Below the pieces are notes generated by a model that had not been told where the DNA came from, ran no database searches, and was given only the letters and a program-made list of their open reading frames with translations. DNA of 64,000 nt from an uncultured Paracoccaceae bacterium (GTDB lineage Bacteria > Pseudomonadota > Alphaproteobacteria > Rhodobacterales > Rhodobacteraceae), in assembly GCA_943787985.1 (NCBI GenBank), contig CALSOO010000006.1, positions 248,001 to 312,000 of the forward strand. The letters run 5' to 3'. Position 1 is the first letter of the stretch. Each line of letters starts with the position of its first letter. Positions 35,023 to 43,801 of this stretch are shown in pieces. Both the position numbers and the translations under genes were made by a program.

Positions 35023-36789
35023 ATGACGACTTTATTCGCAGACGGGGCCGCCATGGTGGCCGAAGTACGCGTCAGCGTGGGGCAAAAAGCACCCAAAGGC
35101 GCTGTGCTGATTGCCACAGAACTCATGAAAATGCGTCATGAAATCTGTGCGCCAGACAGCGGGATTGTGGCCACAATCCACGTGGCAGTAGGGGATGAAT
35201 TGCACGGCGGGGAGCCGCTGATCACTCTGGAGGCGGCAGAGGTCGCGAGCCCCGCACCAACCCAACAGGACGCCCCCCGCGCCGACATGGCTGAGTTCGA
35301 AACCCGCATGGCCCTACTGGATGACGCAGCCCGCCCAGATGCTGTTGCCAAACGCCACGCCAGCGGTATGCGCACAGCCCGCGAAAACATCCAAGACCTG
35401 TTCGATCCCGAAACCTTCAATGAATACGGCGCTTTGGCTGTCGCCGCGCAACGCAGTCGCAAATCCGAAGAAGAGCTGCAAAGCCGCAGTCAGGCAGACG
35501 GAATCAACTGTGGCACAGGGTTGGTCGGGGGGCGGCCCGTCGCGGCAATGGCCGTGGATTACATGGTGATGGCAGGCACCCAAGGCTATCAGCACCACCG
35601 CAAAATGGACCGGCTGATCGAGGTGGCGGGGCGTCAAAACCTGCCCATCGTTCTGTTCGCCGAAGGGGGCGGGGGGCGGCCCAATGACTATGACGTTGAA
35701 AACCTGATCGCGGCGGGTTTGAATGTCCCGTCCTTTCGCCACTTTGCCGCACACAGGGGGCCAAAAATCGGGATTGCGGCGGGGTATTGTTTTGCGGGCA
35801 ATGCGGCCTTGTTCGGGGTGTGCGACCTGCGGATCGCGACGCAACACTCATGGGTCGGAATGGGCGGCCCCGCCATGATCGAGGGCGGCGGTTTGGGGGT
35901 GGTCCAGCCCACCGACATCGGCCCCTCGGACGTGCAGGAGAAAACAGGCGTCATCGACCTGAAAGTCGGTGATGAAAAGGCGGCGGTGGCCGCTGTCAAA
36001 CAGGTTTTGGGACTGGCTGCGCCGACGACTGCAAGCGCACCCGAAGCTGATTTGCGCACCGTCGTGCCGGTGGATCGCACCCGCGCGTACGACATGCGCA
36101 CAGCCATCCACGCCATTGCCGACACGGACAGTTTTCTGGAACTCAGGCGCGGTTTTGGGACTGGCGTGATATGTGGTTTTGCACGGCTTGAGGGGCGCGC
36201 CATCGGGCTTTTGGCCAACAATCCGTTGCACTTGGGCGGGGCAATCGACGCCGAGGCCGGGGACAAAGCCGCGCGGTTTTTGCAACTGTGCGATGCGTGG
36301 GGGCTGCCCATGCTCAGCCTGTGCGACACCCCCGGTTTCATGGTGGGGCCAGAGGTGGAGGCAACAGGGCAAGTCGCTCATATCTCACGGCTATTTTTGG
36401 CAGGCGCGCATTTCTCACAGCCTTTGGTCACGGTGATTTTGCGCAAAGCTTACGGGCTGGGTGCGATGGCGATGGCGGGGGGCGGGTTTGATCGGCCGCA
36501 ATTCTGTTGCGCATGGCCCACGGGCGAACTGGGGGCAATGGGGATCGAGGGGGCGGTGAAACTTGGCGCGCGTGACCACCTTGCCGCGATCAACGATCCA
36601 ACTGCGCGGGAGGCCGAATTGCACCGCCTGATCGACGCACTTTATGCGCGGGGCAAAGCGCTGAATGCGGCCAGCTTGCTGGAGTTTGACGCGGTGATCG
36701 ACCCTGCAGACACGCGAAGGGCTGTCTGTCGCGCCTTTGACGCAGCCGGACCCGCAAAACCCGGTCCGCGCTATGTGGATGCGTGGTAG
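35023..36789 (+). CDS. Biotin carrier - carboxyltransferase fusion
   Basis: A 588-residue biotin-dependent carboxyltransferase. Residues 1 to about 75 form a biotinyl domain (TELMKMRHEI, with Lys36 in the LMKM position of the usual AMKM). From about 90 follows the two-part crotonase-fold carboxyltransferase: IVLFAEGGGGRPNDYD, FGVCDLRIATQHSWVGMGGPAMIEGGGLG, SLCDTPGFMVGPEVEATG and AYGLGAMAMAGGGFDRPQF. It would move CO2 from carboxybiotin to an acyl-CoA. The biotin carboxylase partner is not next to it, which is unusual. GGGAG precedes ATG 35023. It stands between ETF-QO and the TPR gene, which are usually neighbours in this order. Confidence 0.88.
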   Translation: MTTLFADGAAMVAEVRVSVGQKAPKGAVLIATELMKMRHEICAPDSGIVATIHVAVGDELHGGEPLITLEAAEVASPAPTQQDAPRADMAEFETRMALLDDAARPDAVAKRHASGMRTARENIQDLFDPETFNEYGALAVAAQRSRKSEEELQSRSQADGINCGTGLVGGRPVAAMAVDYMVMAGTQGYQHHRKMDRLIEVAGRQNLPIVLFAEGGGGRPNDYDVENLIAAGLNVPSFRHFAAHRGPKIGIAAGYCFAGNAALFGVCDLRIATQHSWVGMGGPAMIEGGGLGVVQPTDIGPSDVQEKTGVIDLKVGDEKAAVAAVKQVLGLAAPTTASAPEADLRTVVPVDRTRAYDMRTAIHAIADTDSFLELRRGFGTGVICGFARLEGRAIGLLANNPLHLGGAIDAEAGDKAARFLQLCDAWGLPMLSLCDTPGFMVGPEVEATGQVAHISRLFLAGAHFSQPLVTVILRKAYGLGAMAMAGGGFDRPQFCCAWPTGELGAMGIEGAVKLGARDHLAAINDPTAREAELHRLIDALYARGKALNAASLLEFDAVIDPADTRRAVCRAFDAAGPAKPGPRYVDAW

Positions 36790-36870
36790 CACATCCGTTG
36801 ATCAAGAAGCCGTGGGAGCCATTGCGCATTGCCCTGAACGTGGTAGCTTATTTGCGAACCAGTGCGAGGT

Positions 36871-38592
36871 ATGCTTCACGTGATCCGTCTTTTCCTTTCG
36901 ACCGCTCTTGCGGGTGTTTTGACCTTTTCCACTCTGGCGCCTGTGCAGGCCCAATCGGTGGCCGGGGCCTATCTGGCGGGGCGTCAGGCCGCGATTTCCA
37001 ACGATTTTGACGAGGCTGCGGTCTATTACGTCAAGGCATTGGCGCGGGATCAGAACAATCTGGAACTGATGGACGGGGCCATCCTGTCATTCCTGTCCCT
37101 TGGACAGCTGAACCGCGCCGTGCCGATCGCCAAGCGCCTCGAAGCATCTGGAGAGCGCGCGCAAGTCGCGCATATGGCGATGATCGGTGATTTGATCGCG
37201 CGCGAAGACTACGCAACGCTTGCCGCGCGCGACGTGGAAACCTTGGGGATTGGCCCGTTGGTGGACGGATTGCTGGGGGCTTGGACCCTGGTGGGCCTGG
37301 GCAACGTGGCTGACGGCATGGCCGCTTTTGACACGCTTGCCGAACAACCCAGCTTTGGCGGATTTGCACTCTATCACAAGGCGTTGGCCCTTGCCCAAAC
37401 CGGCGATTTCGAAGCCGCCGCTGCCGTTTACGAAGCCGAAGATGCAGGGGCGATGAACATGATGCGGCGCGGGATTATGGCGCGTGCAGAAATCCTGTCG
37501 CAACTGGATCGCAACGCGGACGCGCTGGAGGTGTTGCAGCAAGCTTTCGGGGCGGCCACAGACCCGGAATTGACAGCATTGACCGCCGGTTTGACCGCTG
37601 GCGACACGGTGCCTTTCACCCATGTGACGTCTGTCCGTGATGGACACGCCGAAGTTTTCTACTCCCTCGCGGATGTTTTGCGCGGAGAGGCAGGGCCGAA
37701 TTACACGCTGTTGTACGGCCGCATGGCCCAGCATATCCGCCCGGGCCACATCGACGCGATTTTGTTGAACGCCTCTTTGTTGGAGGAGTTGGGCCAATAC
37801 GAGTTGGCGATAGATGCCTACCGTGCCGTGCCAAATGACAGCGCCGCATCACATGCCGCCGAACTTGGGCGCGCCGCCGCGCTACGCCGTTCTGGGAAAC
37901 CCGATGCTTCCATCGAAGCCTTGGAGCAACTCACGCGCCGCTTTCCCGACATGGCTGTGGTGTTTTCGACGTTGGGTGACGTTCTGCGCCAGCAGGATAA
38001 ATTCACAGAGGCCGTCAGCGCCTACGATCGCACGTTGAAACTGACCGCCCCTGAAGCGCGGGGCCGGTGGTTTACCCATTACGCGCGCGCGATATCCCAT
38101 GAACGGTTGGACAATTGGGAGCTGGCCGAGGCCGATTTCCGCCAAGCCCTCGCGCTTAATCCCGATCAACCACAGGTGTTGAACTACTTGGGCTACTCGA
38201 TGGTGGAAAAGGAAATCAACCTCGATGAAGCGCTTGAAATGATCCAGAAGGCGGTCTCCAAAGAGCCCGAAAGCGGGTACATCGTGGATTCGCTTGGCTG
38301 GGTGTTGTACCGCCTTGGCAACTATGAGGACGCCGTGGTGCACATGGAACGTGCGGTGGAATTGATGCCTGTTGATCCTGTGGTCAACGACCACCTTGGC
38401 GATGTGTATTGGGCGGTCGGACGCACCCGTGAGGCCGAGTTCCAGTGGAGCCGCGCATTGTCCTTTGCCGAATACGGGAGCGCCAGTGAAGACGTGAAAC
38501 CCGACCGCATCCGCCGCAAACTCGAGGTCGGATTGGACGTGGTGCTGAGCGAAGAAGGCGCGGACCCGTTGAAGGTTGCGAATGACAATTGA
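36871..38592 (+). CDS. Exported tetratricopeptide-repeat protein
   Basis: The 573-residue protein has a signal peptide (FLSTALAGVLTFSTLAPVQAQ) and many helical TPR-type repeats, clearest at about 330-540 (ELGQYELAIDAYRAVPNDSA, KFTEAVSAYDRTLKLTAPEA, NYEDAVVHMERAVELMPVDP). TPR proteins mediate protein contacts; the partner here is unknown. Starts at GTG 36862, ATG 36871 or GTG 36880 are all possible; I chose the ATG. Its stop overlaps the ispE start. Confidence 0.88.
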   Translation: MLHVIRLFLSTALAGVLTFSTLAPVQAQSVAGAYLAGRQAAISNDFDEAAVYYVKALARDQNNLELMDGAILSFLSLGQLNRAVPIAKRLEASGERAQVAHMAMIGDLIAREDYATLAARDVETLGIGPLVDGLLGAWTLVGLGNVADGMAAFDTLAEQPSFGGFALYHKALALAQTGDFEAAAAVYEAEDAGAMNMMRRGIMARAEILSQLDRNADALEVLQQAFGAATDPELTALTAGLTAGDTVPFTHVTSVRDGHAEVFYSLADVLRGEAGPNYTLLYGRMAQHIRPGHIDAILLNASLLEELGQYELAIDAYRAVPNDSAASHAAELGRAAALRRSGKPDASIEALEQLTRRFPDMAVVFSTLGDVLRQQDKFTEAVSAYDRTLKLTAPEARGRWFTHYARAISHERLDNWELAEADFRQALALNPDQPQVLNYLGYSMVEKEINLDEALEMIQKAVSKEPESGYIVDSLGWVLYRLGNYEDAVVHMERAVELMPVDPVVNDHLGDVYWAVGRTREAEFQWSRALSFAEYGSASEDVKPDRIRRKLEVGLDVVLSEEGADPLKVANDN

Positions 38593-39398
38593 CGCAGGTC
38601 ACGTGCTTTGCCCCGGCTAAAATCAACCTGACGCTTCACGTGACGGGGCAGCGGGCAGATGGCTACCATCTGCTTGATTCCATGGTGGTTTTTGCGGACG
38701 CGGGGGACCAGATCACGTTCGATCCAGCCCCTGCCATGTCCATCGGGGTCACAGGTCCGTTTGCCAAAGGGGTGCCTGTCGACGCGCGAAATCTGCTGTG
38801 GAAAGCCGCCGCACTGGCAGGGGTCACGGGACACATCACGGTTGTGAAAAACCTGCCCCACGGCGCAGGCATTGGCGGTGGGTCCTCGGATGCGGGGGCG
38901 TTGCTGCGTGCGTTGGGATCGCGCGACAGCGGACTGACGTTGGGTGCGGATGTGCCCGTCTGCCGCATAGCGCGCGCCGCACGCATGTCGGGGATCGGGG
39001 AGCAGGTGGTGCCACTCGAGACTGTGCCGGAGCTGCACGCAGTCTTGGTTAATCCCGGCGTGCATCTGCCAACCCCGCAGGTCTTTAAAAAACTGACACA
39101 GAAAACCAATGCCCCCATGCCATCTGTCTTGCCCACATGGGGAGCAGCGCGCGATCTGCGCACATGGTTGAGCACACAGCGCAACGATCTCCAAGCACCC
39201 GCTATGGCGCAAGCACATGAAATTGCTGAGGTTATAAACGTCCTCTCCAAAGAAGACGGTCAGGAACTGGTGCGCATGTCCGGCTCTGGGGCCACCTGTT
39301 TCGCTCTGTTCAACGATGCGCAGAGGGCCGGAAACGCAGCCGCCCGCATCCTTGCCGAACACCCTGCATGGTGGGTGAAAGCCTGCGTTCTTAGTTAA
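38589..39398 (+). CDS. ispE: 4-diphosphocytidyl-2-C-methyl-D-erythritol kinase IspE
   Basis: A GHMP kinase of the MEP isoprenoid pathway. Motifs: CFAPAKINLTLHVTGQRADGYH at the N-terminus, the ATP loop LPHGAGIGGGSSDAGALLRAL, LGADVPVC and the C-terminal MSGSGATCFALF. The loop between SSDAG and GADVP is shorter than in most homologues. The start must be TTG 38589, overlapping the TGA of the TPR gene, since no ATG/GTG is in frame upstream. The 3' end overlaps the convergent polyprenyl synthase by 8 bp. Confidence 0.93.
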   Translation: MTQVTCFAPAKINLTLHVTGQRADGYHLLDSMVVFADAGDQITFDPAPAMSIGVTGPFAKGVPVDARNLLWKAAALAGVTGHITVVKNLPHGAGIGGGSSDAGALLRALGSRDSGLTLGADVPVCRIARAARMSGIGEQVVPLETVPELHAVLVNPGVHLPTPQVFKKLTQKTNAPMPSVLPTWGAARDLRTWLSTQRNDLQAPAMAQAHEIAEVINVLSKEDGQELVRMSGSGATCFALFNDAQRAGNAAARILAEHPAWWVKACVLS

Positions 39399-40395
39399 TG
39401 CGCTCGACCACGTAGTCGGCCAAATCAATCAACATCGCCTTGACCGGATGATCGGGAAGGCCAGCCAGCGCCGCTTTGCCCTTTTCGGCCCATGCAATGG
39501 CCTCGTCGCGGGTCGCATCAAGGGTGGCGTGCTTGTGCAGCAATGAAATCGCATGCTCCAGATCGCCGTCCTCCTGACGCCCTTTTTCGATGGTGCGCTG
39601 CCAAAAGGCGCGCTCTTCGGCGTCGGCCAAAGCGACGGCCTTGATCACGGGCAGAGTCAGTTTGCGTTCACGGAAATCATCGCCCACGTTCTTGCCTGTG
39701 GCGGATGCCTGCCCTTGGTAATCCAGCAAATCATCGACAATTTGAAAGGACACCCCCAAAGCGTCGCCGTAATCGAACAAGGCTTGTACGGTGGCATCAT
39801 CCGCCCCTGCGATCACGCCGCCCACTTCTGTGGCTGCGGAAAACAAGGCGGCGGTTTTGCCGCGCACAACCTGCAGATAAATCGCCTCGGTTGTGGCCAG
39901 ATCCTGAGCGGCAGTCAGTTGCAGAACCTCTCCTTCGGCAATGGTGGCGGAGGCGTTGGCCAGAATATCAAGAACCCGTAAGGACCCGGTTTCAACCATC
40001 AACTGGAAAGACCGCGAAAACAGATAATCCCCGACAAGGACCGAAGATTTGTTGTCCCACAACAGGTTCGCGGTCGGGCGGCCCCGACGCTGTCCGCTTT
40101 CGTCCACAACATCATCATGAAGCAACGTCGCGGTGTGAATGAACTCCACCGTCGCGGCGAGGTGGACGTGGTAAGGGCCTGTGTATCCACACAAATGTGC
40201 CGCCGCCAAAGTCAACATGGGGCGCAAGCGCTTGCCGCCTGCCTCGACAAGGTGGGCGGTCACTTCGGGAATGCGGGGGGCATGTTCCGAGGCCATGCGA
40301 TCGCGGATCAATGCGTTCACCGCGATCATATCATCGGCCAAATAGGCGGCCATCCGATCATGTGGTTTCTGGATTTCCAATGCACTGTCCATCAT
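39391..40395 (-). CDS. Polyprenyl diphosphate synthase (quinone side chain)
   Basis: A trans-prenyltransferase of 334 residues that lengthens allylic diphosphates with IPP, probably to make the ubiquinone side chain. The two Asp-rich motifs are LLHDDVVDESGQRRG (FARM, with the downstream Arg-Arg) and FQIVDDLLDY (SARM). EAGGKRLRPML near the start binds IPP. ATG 40395 and 40392 are adjacent; I use the first. Product length cannot be read from sequence; decaprenyl is common in this order. Confidence 0.93.
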   Translation of the reverse strand: MMDSALEIQKPHDRMAAYLADDMIAVNALIRDRMASEHAPRIPEVTAHLVEAGGKRLRPMLTLAAAHLCGYTGPYHVHLAATVEFIHTATLLHDDVVDESGQRRGRPTANLLWDNKSSVLVGDYLFSRSFQLMVETGSLRVLDILANASATIAEGEVLQLTAAQDLATTEAIYLQVVRGKTAALFSAATEVGGVIAGADDATVQALFDYGDALGVSFQIVDDLLDYQGQASATGKNVGDDFRERKLTLPVIKAVALADAEERAFWQRTIEKGRQEDGDLEHAISLLHKHATLDATRDEAIAWAEKGKAALAGLPDHPVKAMLIDLADYVVERIN

Positions 40396-40448
40396 GATTT
40401 CCCAAGCCCTCTCGACTGTTGCTGAGCCTACGCGTAAACCCATGAAGT

Positions 40449-40664
40449 ATGAAGGAACTTTTACGCACAACCGACCCGACGATTATTGCTTTTGCCACAG
40501 CCCTTCTGTCTGGCGAGGATATAGATTGTTTTGAAATGGACGTAAATATGAGCGTTCTCGAAGGTGGCATCGGAATCTTCCCGCGCCGCCTGATGGTGCA
40601 TGCCGATCTTTACGACCAAGCGGTGCGTGTGATGCATGACAATGACATCGACCTTGGACGCTGA
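40449..40664 (+). CDS. DUF2007 family protein
   Basis: A 71-residue protein, MKELLRTTDPTIIAFATALL..., of the DUF2007 family (putative signal-transducing, ferredoxin-like fold) seen next to a polyprenyl synthase and a methyltransferase gene in Rhodobacterales. Motif FPRRLMVHADLYDQAVRVM is typical. It overlaps the start of the methyltransferase gene by 29 bp in another frame. Confidence 0.88.
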   Translation: MKELLRTTDPTIIAFATALLSGEDIDCFEMDVNMSVLEGGIGIFPRRLMVHADLYDQAVRVMHDNDIDLGR

Positions 40665-41385
40665 ACTCAGCTGTGACGCCTTTTTGGGCGGTAAGCTGCA
40701 TTTGTGGCAACCGCGCAAAGGGTACCGCGCGGGGGTCGATCCGGTTTTGCTGGCAGCAAGTGTGGCGGCCAAAGCGGGGCAATCCGTGTTGGATTTGGGA
40801 TGCGGCGTGGGGGCTGCGGCCTTGTGTGTTGCGACGCGTGTGGAGGGTGTGTCCGTCACAGGGGTCGAGCGCCAAGAGGATTACGCCGCACTGGCGCGGC
40901 GCAACGGACTGGATGTCGTCTGCGCGGATATTTCTACATTACCAAGCGATTTCAGGCAGTTACAATTTGATCACGTCATCGCGAACCCGCCCTATTTTGA
41001 TCGCTCGGCCAGCACCGTGGCGCAGGATCAAGGGCGCGAAACCGCAATGGGCGAGGCAACGCCGCTGTCCGAGTGGGTCGAGGTCGCGGCCAAGCGCCTC
41101 AAGCCCAAAGGGTACATGCATTTCATTCACCGGATCGAGCGCTTGCCAGATTTACTTGGGGCGTTGCCGCGGGTGATGGGGTCTGTGCAGGTTTTGCCCA
41201 TCACGCCGCGTGTGAACCGGCGGGCGGAGCTTGTGATCATGCGGGCGCGCAAAGAAGGGCGCGCGGCATTTGAATTATTTTCGCCCCATATTTTGCACTG
41301 CGGCGAACGTCATGAAATCGACGCGGAAAGCTATACGCCTGAAACAAAGGCCATTCTGCGCGATGGGGCGCCGCTTACGTTTTAA
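40636..41385 (+). CDS. tRNA1(Val) A37 N6-methyltransferase-like protein
   Basis: The 249-residue SAM-dependent methyltransferase has VLDLGCGVGAAALCVATRV (SAM motif I, about 53-71) and the catalytic NPPYFDRSAS (about 117-126) of amino-methylating enzymes. N-terminal FLGGKLHLWQPRKGYRAGVDPVLLAA matches the TrmN6/YfiC group. Start ATG 40636 or 40642. Translation is probably coupled to the DUF2007 gene by overlap. Confidence 0.88.
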   Translation: MTMTSTLDAELSCDAFLGGKLHLWQPRKGYRAGVDPVLLAASVAAKAGQSVLDLGCGVGAAALCVATRVEGVSVTGVERQEDYAALARRNGLDVVCADISTLPSDFRQLQFDHVIANPPYFDRSASTVAQDQGRETAMGEATPLSEWVEVAAKRLKPKGYMHFIHRIERLPDLLGALPRVMGSVQVLPITPRVNRRAELVIMRARKEGRAAFELFSPHILHCGERHEIDAESYTPETKAILRDGAPLTF

Positions 41386-41486
41386 TCAATCGTTAAGAGG
41401 TTGTCTGCTTACAATGCAACTGCGGCGTGACAGATCATGGAAATCGTGATTCAATCGTCATGCAACTTTATCAGCAGGAGAACTAC

Positions 41487-41651
41487 ATGAGCTTGACCTC
41501 ACATCTTGAAGAACTGAAAAAGAAGCACACTTCCCTCAGTCATGCTGTCGAACAAGCACAACGCGCGCCCAGCACGGATGGGTTGGAAGTGGCAGCGATG
41601 AAGAAACAGAAACTCCGACTTAAAGAGCAAATCAACCGGCTTTCCAGCTAA
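41487..41651 (+). CDS. YdcH-like (DUF465) small protein
   Basis: A 54-residue helical protein starting MSLTSHLEELKKKHTSLSHA and ending KKQKLRLKEQINRLSS, the usual form of the YdcH/DUF465 family of short coiled-coil proteins. AGGAG seven bases upstream of ATG 41487 fixes the start. Function unknown. Confidence 0.9.
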   Translation: MSLTSHLEELKKKHTSLSHAVEQAQRAPSTDGLEVAAMKKQKLRLKEQINRLSS

Positions 41652-41656
41652 CTTTT

Positions 41657-42601
41657 CTACGCTTTTGGGTCCATCACTGAAATGATCCTGAGCGACTCCG
41701 TGATGTTGGCGGTCTTTTCGATTTCCGCCAGCATCCATTCCCGCAAGGCTTTGACCTGAGGGCGGTTTTCTGTCCCTTCAGGGCATAAAAACCGGAACCG
41801 CGCCCCCGTTCCTAGCGCCGTCTTGAACGGAATAACCAGACGCCCGTCGCTGACATCTTTGACCGACAGCGCGCGCCGTCCCAGAACAACCCCCACTCCA
41901 GCCAAGGCTGCGTCCAACGCGTGATCGGCTTGCGAGAACTGTGGGCCGTGCAAGGGGCCGTGTGTGACGCCCATTGTTTTGAACCACGCAGGCCAGTCAC
42001 ATTTCGGCTCAAGGAAATCGACGCTGTGATCCACGATCAACGGGGCATCCACCAGGCTTTCAGGGGTCGGATAGCGGGCGGCAAGGTCTGGAGTCATCAC
42101 AGGGGCGACCCATTCTTCCGCCAAAGGCAGTGAATATAGCCCCTCATCAGGGCCGTAGCCAAACCGAATAGCCACATCGATGGCGTCGCGCCCGAAATCC
42201 ATCATGCGCAACGACGCCGAAAAGCGCAGCTCCACTTCAGGGTGGGCTTGGGCAAATTCATACAGACGGGGGGCCAGCCACTTGGCCGTAAATGCGGGGC
42301 CTGCGGTCACGGACAACGATTGCGTGTCTTGCAATCGCACGGCAGCGCGCCACGCGGCTGCCAGAGTTTGAAATCCGTCCTTGGCACCGGGGGCCAACGC
42401 TGCGCCTGCGTCCGTCAGTTCAACCGCGCGGTTCAGGCGGCGAAACAGGGGCTCTCCCAAATGCTCTTCCAGAGATTTGATCTGGTAACTCAAAGCGGCA
42501 GGAGTGACATGCAACTCATCTGCGGCCTTGGCAAAGGACATATGGCGTGCCGCGGCATCAAAAGCGCGCAAGGCGGTGAGGGGAGGGAGGCGATCAGGCA
42601 T
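41657..42601 (-). CDS. LysR-type regulator, GcvA-like
   Basis: The 314-residue protein has the N-terminal winged helix LTALRAFDAAARHMSFAKAADELHVTPAALSYQIKSLEEHLGEPLF (about 5-50), typical of the GcvA/AmpR-like LysR branch, and a periplasmic-binding-protein-like effector domain. Divergent from the small gene at 42712, with 110 bp between starts; LysR regulators often control the divergent gene. Effector unknown. Confidence 0.93.
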   Translation of the reverse strand: MPDRLPPLTALRAFDAAARHMSFAKAADELHVTPAALSYQIKSLEEHLGEPLFRRLNRAVELTDAGAALAPGAKDGFQTLAAAWRAAVRLQDTQSLSVTAGPAFTAKWLAPRLYEFAQAHPEVELRFSASLRMMDFGRDAIDVAIRFGYGPDEGLYSLPLAEEWVAPVMTPDLAARYPTPESLVDAPLIVDHSVDFLEPKCDWPAWFKTMGVTHGPLHGPQFSQADHALDAALAGVGVVLGRRALSVKDVSDGRLVIPFKTALGTGARFRFLCPEGTENRPQVKALREWMLAEIEKTANITESLRIISVMDPKA

Positions 42602-42711
42602 ATTCAGTTCAATATACCTTAACTGAGACTATTGAAAGTCTCGTTTGTCATAAGTGTTAGCGGGGGTCATATTGGGACCAAGTCAGAAACACTGAAGCAA
42701 GGAAATTTAGA

Positions 42712-42831
42712 ATGTTTGAAGTTGCATCGAACCCCGCCATGCGTCGCGCCATCAAAGCCGCTCACGAAAGCCGCGCACAAACAGTGTCCCAAGCATGGAA
42801 CTGGTTGTTCGGAAACAAAACCTCCCGCTGA
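42712..42831 (+). CDS. 39-residue protein, divergent from LysR
   Basis: ATG 42712 with AAGGAA eight bases upstream opens a 39-residue frame beginning MFEVASNPAMRRAIKAAHES and ending WLFGNKTSR. It is basic with an amphipathic helical look. Many Rhodobacterales genomes have similar short Arg/Ala-rich proteins ending in a WLFG-type motif; function unknown. The good ribosome-binding site and the clean gap around it support a real gene. Confidence 0.6.
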   Translation: MFEVASNPAMRRAIKAAHESRAQTVSQAWNWLFGNKTSR

Positions 42832-42873
42832 TTGCCGAACCATTTGGTTGCGACATTTTTACGGGATGAAAAA

Positions 42874-42901
42874 GGGCCGGTCCACAGCAGTGGATCGGCC
42901 C
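42874..42901 (-). terminator. Terminator after phbB
   Basis: GGGCCGGTCCAC-AGCA-GTGGATCGGCCC, a 12-bp stem with one G-T pair. On the minus strand it is followed by TTTTT, so it terminates phbB, whose stop is 22 bp upstream. Confidence 0.85.
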
Positions 42902-42922
42902 TTATGGTTGAAAAATGGTCAG

Positions 42923-43645
42923 TTAGACGAAAAACTGTGCGCCGTTGGCTGAAATTGTCGAGCCGTTGATGAAACCGGAATCATCAGAGGCAAGGAACAC
43001 GACGCAGCGGGCAATTTCCTCTGGCTCACCCAAACGGCCTGCCGGAATTTGCGCAATGATCGAATCGCGCACCTTTTCAGGAACGGCCATGACCATATCT
43101 GTCCCGATGTAGCCCGGGCAGATTGCATTGGCGGTGATGCCTGCGCGCGCGCCTTCTTGGGCCAGGGATTTGACGATGCCGAGGTCGCCGGCTTTGGTCG
43201 CGGCATAGTTGACTTGGGCGAACTGGCCTTTTTGTCCATTGATTGAGGAAATCACAATCACACGGCCAAATTTGCGCTCGCGCATTCCGGGCCAAAGGGG
43301 GTGAACGGTGTTGAACACGCCTGTCAGGTTTGTATCGACGACTTCATGCCACTGCTCGGGGGTCATTTTGTGGAACGGCGCATCGCGGGTGATGCCGGCG
43401 TTCGCCACGACCACATCGACAGGGCCCAAATCGGACTCGACTTGGGCAATGCCTGCAGCGCTCTCGGCGTAGTCGGCGACATTCCATTTGTACGTTTTGA
43501 TGCCGGTTTTTTCGGTGAAAGCGGCAGCGGCCTCATCGTTGCCGGCATAGGTGGCGGCGACGGCATAGCCTGCGTCTTTCAACGCTTGTGAAATTGCAGC
43601 ACCGATTCCTCGGGAACCGCCGGTGACGAGAGCAACGCGTGACAT
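42923..43645 (-). CDS. phbB: Acetoacetyl-CoA reductase
   Basis: A short-chain dehydrogenase (240 residues) reducing acetoacetyl-CoA to (R)-3-hydroxybutyryl-CoA with NADPH, the second step of polyhydroxybutyrate synthesis. Visible: cofactor loop TGGSRGIGAAISQAL, NAGITRDAPFHKM, and the catalytic Ser-Tyr-Lys set in ISSINGQKGQFAQVNYAATKAG. It follows phbA, but a terminator between them suggests its own promoter. Confidence 0.96.
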   Translation of the reverse strand: MSRVALVTGGSRGIGAAISQALKDAGYAVAATYAGNDEAAAAFTEKTGIKTYKWNVADYAESAAGIAQVESDLGPVDVVVANAGITRDAPFHKMTPEQWHEVVDTNLTGVFNTVHPLWPGMRERKFGRVIVISSINGQKGQFAQVNYAATKAGDLGIVKSLAQEGARAGITANAICPGYIGTDMVMAVPEKVRDSIIAQIPAGRLGEPEEIARCVVFLASDDSGFINGSTISANGAQFFV

Positions 43646-43688
43646 GTTGGGACACTCCTGATATTTGTCTACGAAAGGTTATTATAAA

Positions 43689-43710
43689 TTATTGCAGAGA
43701 TTAGCAATAA
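43689..43710. promoter_or_regulatory. Inverted repeat in the phbB promoter region
   Basis: TTATTGC-N8-GCAATAA, a perfect 7+7 dyad in a strikingly AT-rich stretch 44 bp upstream of phbB. TGC/GCA half-sites are reminiscent of PhaR sites controlling polyhydroxybutyrate genes; the identification is a guess. Confidence 0.5.
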
Positions 43711-43756
43711 TATTACTTTGAGATTTTTGGAAAATTTGCACGTGGCCAAAAAGCAC

Positions 43757-43784
43757 CGAGGCGACACCTGTACGCGCCGCCTCG
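43757..43784 (-). terminator. Terminator after phbA
   Basis: CGAGGCG and CGCCTCG pair across a 14-base loop; on the minus strand GTGC and TTTTT follow. It lies about 18 bp after the phbA stop, so phbA and phbB are likely at least partly separate transcripts. Confidence 0.7.
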
Positions 43785-43801
43785 CTTTGGCTCAGTTGCT
43801 G

